Assembly: GCA_023614405.1 (NCBI GenBank)
Contig: CM042694.1
Coordinates: 94,967,285 to 95,031,284, forward strand
Length of the DNA stretch: 64,000 nt
DNA from: Avena insularis
Lineage: Eukaryota > Streptophyta > Magnoliopsida > Poales > Poaceae
Direction: 5' to 3'
Below, piece by piece: positions 58,697-64,000 of the stretch. The notes beneath the pieces were generated by a model that was given only the letters and a program-made list of their open reading frames with translations, had not been told where the DNA came from and made no database searches. The translations under genes were made by a program, and so were the position numbers. Each line of letters opens with the position of its first letter. The stretch's first letter is position 1.

Positions 58697-59410
58697 GTGG
58701 ATGTGCATCTCCAGTATGGTTCTCACGCCCGACACGTCTATAGTGCCGGAGCCTACCCTTCAACGCCGCCACCAGCCACTAACTCCGTCGAGCGATGGAG
58801 GGCTTTGTTTTGTATCCTATCGCACTCGGTCCTACATGCACCAGAGCCAGGATCCGTGAGCGTTAGTCAGGATCGAAGGCTGACATTGCGGGATGCACAA
58901 GGAAGGCTCGTGGACTCCAGATCTGGCACGTTGGAGACGGTGATAGCCATTGGAGGTTTGGTGGATTTCCCAAGCTTTGTGACGAGGATCAGGCCATGTT
59001 TACCTGGCTCCGTTTGCGGTGTAGGGAGTGATCCACCCACCTGTGTACCGGCCTATGTCCGTGTTTGTGGGGTGGTGCGGATCGGAGGTGCGCAGCCTCT
59101 GATGTCACCAATGGAGGTTGAGGAGAATCGGCACATGATCGCTAGGCCTCAGCCCAATACTGTTCGTGAGGCTTCAAGACATACTACTATCGATCTAGTG
59201 GTCTCGACTAACCCTAGATCCCGATCGATGGGTGGGGTAATTTTCGTTTGTTCCCCTTCTCAGCCATCACAACCACTTTCCGAGAGAGTAGTAGTGCCAC
59301 GATGGTGGGAATCCAGCAACTCTGGTGACCACAGATCCTACGCTGAAGTGGTAACCTGTGAAGGAGCGATGGATCGATGGTATGTTGGGGCCTGTAGATC
59401 GCCGCCGTGA
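58697..59410 (+). other. Unassigned 237-codon ORF
   Basis: Open for 237 codons. No clear domain; a SYAEVV word near the end recalls plant LINE ORF1/gag-like proteins, but nothing else supports this. It lies directly upstream of a Gypsy LTR and may be transposon debris. Confidence 0.3.
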
Positions 59411-59529
59411 AATTTCAACCGGTCGGTGCCATAAGGAGGTGGGAGATCAATATTTGGTCCCAATGGGGGGCATATGGAGGACCGTAGATGGGAGCAAGAA
59501 AGGAGGCTCCAGGTGACATGGGCATGACC

Positions 59530-60040
59530 TGTCGGGTTCATATGATTGGTATACCTGGTCCAGGTCCAAGCTAAGGCCCATAAGAAACCAACGATTCTAG
59601 AAGCATCCGTGGCCTAGGAACCAGACGTGATGATCAAGGCAAAAGCCTAAGCTGTAACCAACATAGTCATAGAGTTATCTTTCGAACTGTAATCCAAACC
59701 AAACTGAACTCCGAGGCGTGGCCTCTCTTATAAGGGCTGGGAGGAGCCGACGGCGAGGACATCATATTGTGAGTTTTAGCCTTCGCAACCCCTTGTCAAC
59801 TAGATCGCATCTAGCAACCCAGTGACTTTGTACTCTCCATCTATAATAATCAGACAAGCAGGAGTACTCTCCATCAATAATAATCAGACAAGCAGGAGTA
59901 GGGTTTCCTCTACGAGGGCTTGAACCTAGGTAAATCCCGCCTCCCTTCTTTGTCTGATAAGACGATGAAATCACCAGCGCTCGCTTTTTCTCGAAACCCA
60001 AGTCCATCACTATGGACATTGCCGAGGTTACCTCTCGTCA
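59530..60040 (+). repeat. Gypsy LTR (5' LTR or its end)
   Basis: About 511 bp from TGTCGGGTTC to CCTCTCGTCA, with a TATA-like CTTATAAGG near 59733. A ~35-bp word (GTACTCTCCATC..ATAATAATCAGACAAGCAGGA) is tandemly doubled at about 59830-59898. The right end is fixed by the primer site; the left end is less certain. Confidence 0.65.
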
Positions 60041-60041
60041 A

Positions 60042-60060
60042 TTAGCACCGTCTGTGGAAA
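60042..60060 (+). promoter_or_regulatory. Degenerate Gypsy primer binding site
   Basis: TTAGCACCGTCTGTGGAAA, close to the common TTGGCGCCGTCTGTGGGAA site of grass Gypsy elements, directly after the LTR. Confidence 0.7.
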
Positions 60061-60600
60061 CCTGGGCGGCTCCTTTTTCACCAAGCAGCAACTCAATGGT
60101 CAGGAGATGTCAGATCTATTTTGGCTCCATCAATCTCCTTCCACAGCCGCCCACCCTTCTTCTGGCCTTCAACGACCTAGCCCGGGAGACATATTTGATG
60201 ATAAGAAGCCTCTACTTCCGCATCGGATCAGCGGGGACTTTCTACCTTTCGGATACGATCTGTTCGGGTCCGTCCGCAGAAATCACAACGCCAACCGCAA
60301 CACCTACGTCCTTCGTCAGCTCCACAATAGGGACAATCTCGTCCCCCATGGACAATCGTGATTCCGTCATGGAACGGGAGGATCTTGTCAATCTTAATGA
60401 CGGTGTCTCTTTCGGTTCTAGTAACGAGCTAACATCAATTCTTGTACTCAACATCGTGGGTCCAATGAACATCGTTGGTCGCGAACTCGACAAAAATGTC
60501 CACTCCGGAATCAAGAGGGTCGACCTGTACCCAGAAACAGACTCGCTAGCTGGATTTCATTTGCCTTACGGATGGTGTCTCCCGCGCCTCTGATAGCTGC
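60061..60600 (+). mobile_element. Gypsy leader and start of a gag-like region, fragment
   Basis: A 193-codon open frame (60012-60593) overlaps the LTR end, so its first part is not gag. No zinc knuckle or gag core was recognised. The element stops near 60600 with no pol. Confidence 0.45.
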
Positions 60601-61834
60601 AACAGCAGCCCGTACCTAACACGCTGATGGCTGTGAAAATATCCATATTTGTCCATGTTTAAATCATACTAGGTGGACATGTGCACTTCGCCACGCCGCC
60701 GACAGTCTATTTGTCAGAGCATGGTAGGTGTATTGTATTCACTGCTGATAACACATTTTGCTTGGTTGTGTTACTATAAATTAAATATATGAGCATGTGC
60801 AGGGTTGAATGTTTATTTGATAGACAAATGTGTCATTTACGTGTTAGAAATGTCTAGAACTAAGAGATCTGGCCTTAGATGCAAGAAGCGGGCACGTATT
60901 TCATATTAAAGCTCATAAGCAACATAGGGATATCAGTGTTTCTTCAAGTAAACAAAAAGGTACATGGAGCAAACTTCAAATAAAAATACATCGATCAATA
61001 GACCAAGTTCCGTACCATGAGAAACTGACACGTTACATGATCAAGGTAAAAAACTAATGATGTCAAAACAAATTAACTTATGAAAATCACACGGTAACCT
61101 TGTTCGACTACCTCAAAATCGATGCTTTCAACTATTTAGATTGCAGAGCTCCAAAGGAAGGCACAGCTTTGTATTCAACACTTATAAGTGGCTAGATTAT
61201 TAAATGATTAATTTAATCAATATAGATAATCAGATTACATATATACTAATTCTATGCATGAGTTACACTTGATATATTCCAAATATTCACTGATTCAATA
61301 AATTTAAAAGAGAAGATATGACTAGAAGTTGCCACGAATCTTTACATAAAAGAAAGATCTAATATGTAATAAGGTTGATAATTTCTATATATCAAAATGA
61401 AAAAATAGAAGTTATGATATTTCTTTTGGACACACTTAGTCGATCGAACCCGATTGTTCATTAATCATAAAGCATGCTCCAAGTCAAGGACACTGAAATT
61501 TTTGTAAACTCGTGTAGAAATTGTAGAACAACATCGAACATGTATCAATTTACACAAGCATCTCATGTATTCTCAAGATATGCTAATATATTCAAAAGAA
61601 AATTCTATTGGAGAGCCTAAGAGGGGCCAAAATCAGCTTTTTGTGCATTGTTTCAGAAATACATACATGTTAATTGTTGAAGTGACATGAAACACGACCA
61701 TTTTTCGCAAGGCGCGACCATTTCTCATATGTTAGCGCTCCACGCTTTCTGTTTAGCGATTCTACCGTTCGGTTACTGTAGATTCTAGGTTTTGGCCAAT
61801 TTCTCTACGCCGCATCATTGCATGCCTCACGAGA
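60601..61834. other. AT-rich intergenic DNA
   Basis: Nothing identifiable. Confidence 0.5.
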
Positions 61835-62525
61835 CTTCTCCTTTTCAATTCCTTTTTCCGCCATTTTCTAGTCAAAGCAGTGAGGATGATGTGACATCTT
61901 CGTGTAATCCTGCATAGGAGAGTCTCTACCCATGCTGCCCCCTCTCTCCCCACCGTCCCATGCGCTCACCTCCTTCTTATCTTCCTCACCACCGGAAAAG
62001 TGTGGTGGCGAACGGGTGCACGGGGTTGGGGGCAATGTTGAATCGGTACTTGGCAGGTTTGAGGCGAGGAAGCAGAGGCAGCCAACGCTGGATGCAGGAG
62101 CTGTACGGGAGGCGGTGGCCTAGTGAGTGGATGGGGCGGAGTGAGCAGAGGTGAGAGGGAGAGCTCGGGAGTGGAGGGGCCTTCTCCTTTTCAATTCCTT
62201 TATTGCCGCCATCCGTCCCTGATTTTTCCAGTCAAAGCGGTGAAGATGATGCGACATCTTCGCCTAGTCCCGCATAGGACCGTCTCTACCCATGCAGCCC
62301 CCTCTCTCTCACCCCACCATCCCACGTGCTCACCTCCTCCTTATTTTCTTCACCACCAGCAAAGCATGGCAGTGGATGGGTGGGCGAGGTTAGGGGCAAT
62401 GTTGAATCGATACTAGGTAGGTTCGAGGTGGGGAATCAGAGGCGGCCGACGCTGGATGAGGGATCAAGACAAGAGACGGTGGCCTCACGAGTGGAGGGGT
62501 AGAGGGAAGAGGGAGAGCTCGGGAG
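61835..62525 (+). repeat. 346-bp tandem duplication
   Basis: Unit 1 is 61835-62180, unit 2 starts at 62181 and runs to about 62525. Shared landmarks: CTTCTCCTTTTCAATTCC, GTCAAAGC, GACATCTTCG, GTCTCTACCCATGC, GGGGCAATGTTGAATCG and GGGAGAGCTCGGGAG. Units differ at many sites. Followed by shorter GAGGGAGAG(A/C)TCGGGAGC repeats. Confidence 0.85.
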
Positions 62526-63279
62526 CGGAGGTAAGAGGGAGAGATCGGGAGCAGAGGGGCGGAAAAGGTTGCTGGGGGAGACAGAGGAGGGGCTGGCATG
62601 GGCAGGAGCTTGGGTGGAGGGGAACGGGATCGAGATGGGGTGGGGGTAGGGACCAGATCGTAAGACTTCGGTCAACACATGAAATTGCATGGTTGAGATG
62701 ACTCAGAGTGAAGATCACACAGCCAGAAATGCATGCTTGGGCAGGTGGCCTCAGATGGCTTGCTTTTGCACAAGCTTAAGCTATAGTATAATTTTAAGTC
62801 AAATAATTAACCAAGAATCTCTCTAGCCTTCCTACCAATGGCTAATTATTGCAAGGATGTGCAATTCTTTGTTTTAAATTGTGTTGTGCAGGAAATCACA
62901 CTTTTAAGGCGAAATCAAGAGGATTTCTTTAATTCTTCGCACCCAATCGATCTAAGGTATGTTTCTCCTCCGATCCCCAAATTATTTGCATAAAATAATT
63001 GCTCAATCTTTTGCCATTATCAATCTAGACTTAGGTCTTGTTCTTGAGCTAATCTTTATTATGAGCATGCTTAGTTTCGTTTCTAGAGGAGATTCTTTTG
63101 TAGAAAGTGTAGAGAATTACAGTCTAGGAGGTTTCTGAGGTAGAAATTTATTGCTTACATATGCTCGGTCTCTCTAGATCATGGGAGAAGCTCCCAGGTG
63201 GTGTTTTGAGGTTTTTAGAAGAAGAAATAAGAAGAAAGAATAAGATTTTGAGCAATGGTTACCTTCCAGTTGGCGTTTG
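62526..63279. other. Intergenic
   Basis: No gene recognised. Purine-rich to about 62660, then AT-rich. Confidence 0.4.
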
Positions 63280-63575
63280 AGGGGTTTTCTAAACTATACG
63301 GGGGCAACTATATGGCCGGGATAAAAAGGTCCCACTGTATAGTTGGTCATTAAACTTTCTATACCTTGGAAAAGAAAATATACAAAGGTATCGATATCTA
63401 TACGACCGGAACTATACAGCCAGAATTTTTATTCCCATCGTATAGTTGGTCGTTAAACTATCAGTATATTGGAAAAGAATTTGTACGGAGGCACCGATAT
63501 CTACATGACCGGAGCTATACGGCTGGAATTTTTATTCCCGCCATATAGTTGGTCGTTAAACTCTCTGTATGCATC
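63280..63575 (+). repeat. 103-bp minisatellite, about 2.8 units
   Basis: The word TATAGTTGGTC(A/G)TTAAACT recurs at 63338, 63441 and 63544, exactly 103 bp apart. Each unit also has ACTATAC(G/A)GCC..ATTTTTATTCCC and GATATCTA(T/C)A(C/T)GACCGGA. Units contain inverted words (ACTATACGGC and GCCATATAGT) that could fold. Confidence 0.82.
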
Positions 63576-63829
63576 AAAAAATTCTGTTTCTTCAGAAAAA
63601 AATTCTTGTCCTGTAACTTAGTGATATACCTTGTTTTGACAGTAAAATACAACTTAAATTTTCAACCAACATTAACATGTATAGGATGATATTTAGGTAC
63701 AACTGAGTTGTGCAACACATAGTAACAATAAATTCTACCTTTTGAAAACTACAACAAGATAACTCTAATAGCAAATCATGCAAAAAAATGCCAATGCAAC
63801 ATGAATGCATCTAGACTCAAGACACAAAA

Positions 63830-63959
63830 CTAAGAAAGACACCTAATGACTTTCGGGTTGCCTCCCGGGAAGCGCTTTCTCATAACCAAGTAGCCAGGCT
63901 TTTATACTCCACATTTATTCACCAATGGAGGCAGTTATAGGAGTAATTTTGCTTATCTC
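63830..63959 (-). mobile_element. Internal fragment of a Gypsy-type element
   Basis: GGGTTGCCTCCCGGGAAGCGCTTTC near 63857 corresponds to the GGGTTATCTCCCAATAAGTAC motif at 15107 in the minus-strand non-autonomous Gypsy element. Confidence 0.45.
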
Positions 63960-64000
63960 TGATGTCTACGCACTTCTATTCTTGTAGACAGTTGTTGGGC
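63960..64000. mobile_element. Start of an LTR, cut by the window edge
   Basis: TGATGTCTACGCAC...CTTGTAGACAGTTGTTGGGC resembles the TGATGTCTACTACGCAAC..TTGTTGGGC ends of common Triticeae Gypsy LTRs. Only 41 bp are visible. Confidence 0.45.

Overview
This window reads as nuclear DNA of a grass of the wheat tribe (Triticeae). The evidence is the nested LTR retrotransposons with Triticeae-type termini and primer sites, Au-type SINEs, Stowaway MITEs with the CTCCCTCCGTC terminus, and GC-rich F-box/PP2 (Nictaba-like) genes with GT-AG introns. No bacterial, organellar or viral content was seen. Identifications rest on motif recognition and hand translation, not on database searches.

Positions 1-36405 are one nested retrotransposon block. 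The oldest layer is a minus-strand, Tat-like Gypsy element. Its reverse transcriptase/RNase H end lies at 35365-36405 and its integrase at 25092-26550. A plus-strand accessory ORF lies tail-to-tail with the integrase at 19894-24645. A plus-strand Angela-like Copia element entered this Gypsy; its decayed pol occupies 1-1992, 10386-11562 and 18016-18231, and its 3' LTR 18232-19893. The Copia was then hit by an LTR-heavy non-autonomous element (1998-10380, TSD ACATG) and by a non-autonomous Gypsy with one 277-residue ORF (11568-18010, TSD AGGTC). The old Gypsy was also hit by a solo LTR of that same Gypsy family (21694-23285, TSD CCAAG) and by a second LTR-heavy element (26551-35359, TSD TCCTC). 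The two LTR-heavy elements are relatives: LTRs of about 3.8-4.0 kb enclose only about 0.8 kb of non-coding internal DNA.

Positions 36406-58700 are a gene island holding five copies of one gene family, F-box plus PP2 lectin-like. Two copies look intact (37711-38882 and 44602-45690). One has a nonsense codon, two deletions and a partial downstream duplicate (41696-43107). One is a two-exon frameshifted remnant (47159-47560). One is complete apart from a single stop codon in exon 2 and a LINE tail in intron 2 (56215-57701). A further copy of the family's upstream region, without a gene, lies at 58505-58660. Between the genes are MITEs, SINEs, a hAT element inside a LINE, a long-inverted-repeat element and a roughly 120-bp degenerate tandem array. 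If functional, the intact genes would encode SCF ubiquitin-ligase substrate receptors with a carbohydrate-binding-type C-terminal domain.

Positions 58700-64000 are mostly repeats: a Gypsy LTR with primer site and gag leader, a 346-bp tandem duplication, a 103-bp minisatellite, and the edge of another LTR at 63960. The stretches 47590-50700, 50980-54160 and 60600-61830 hold little that can be identified.
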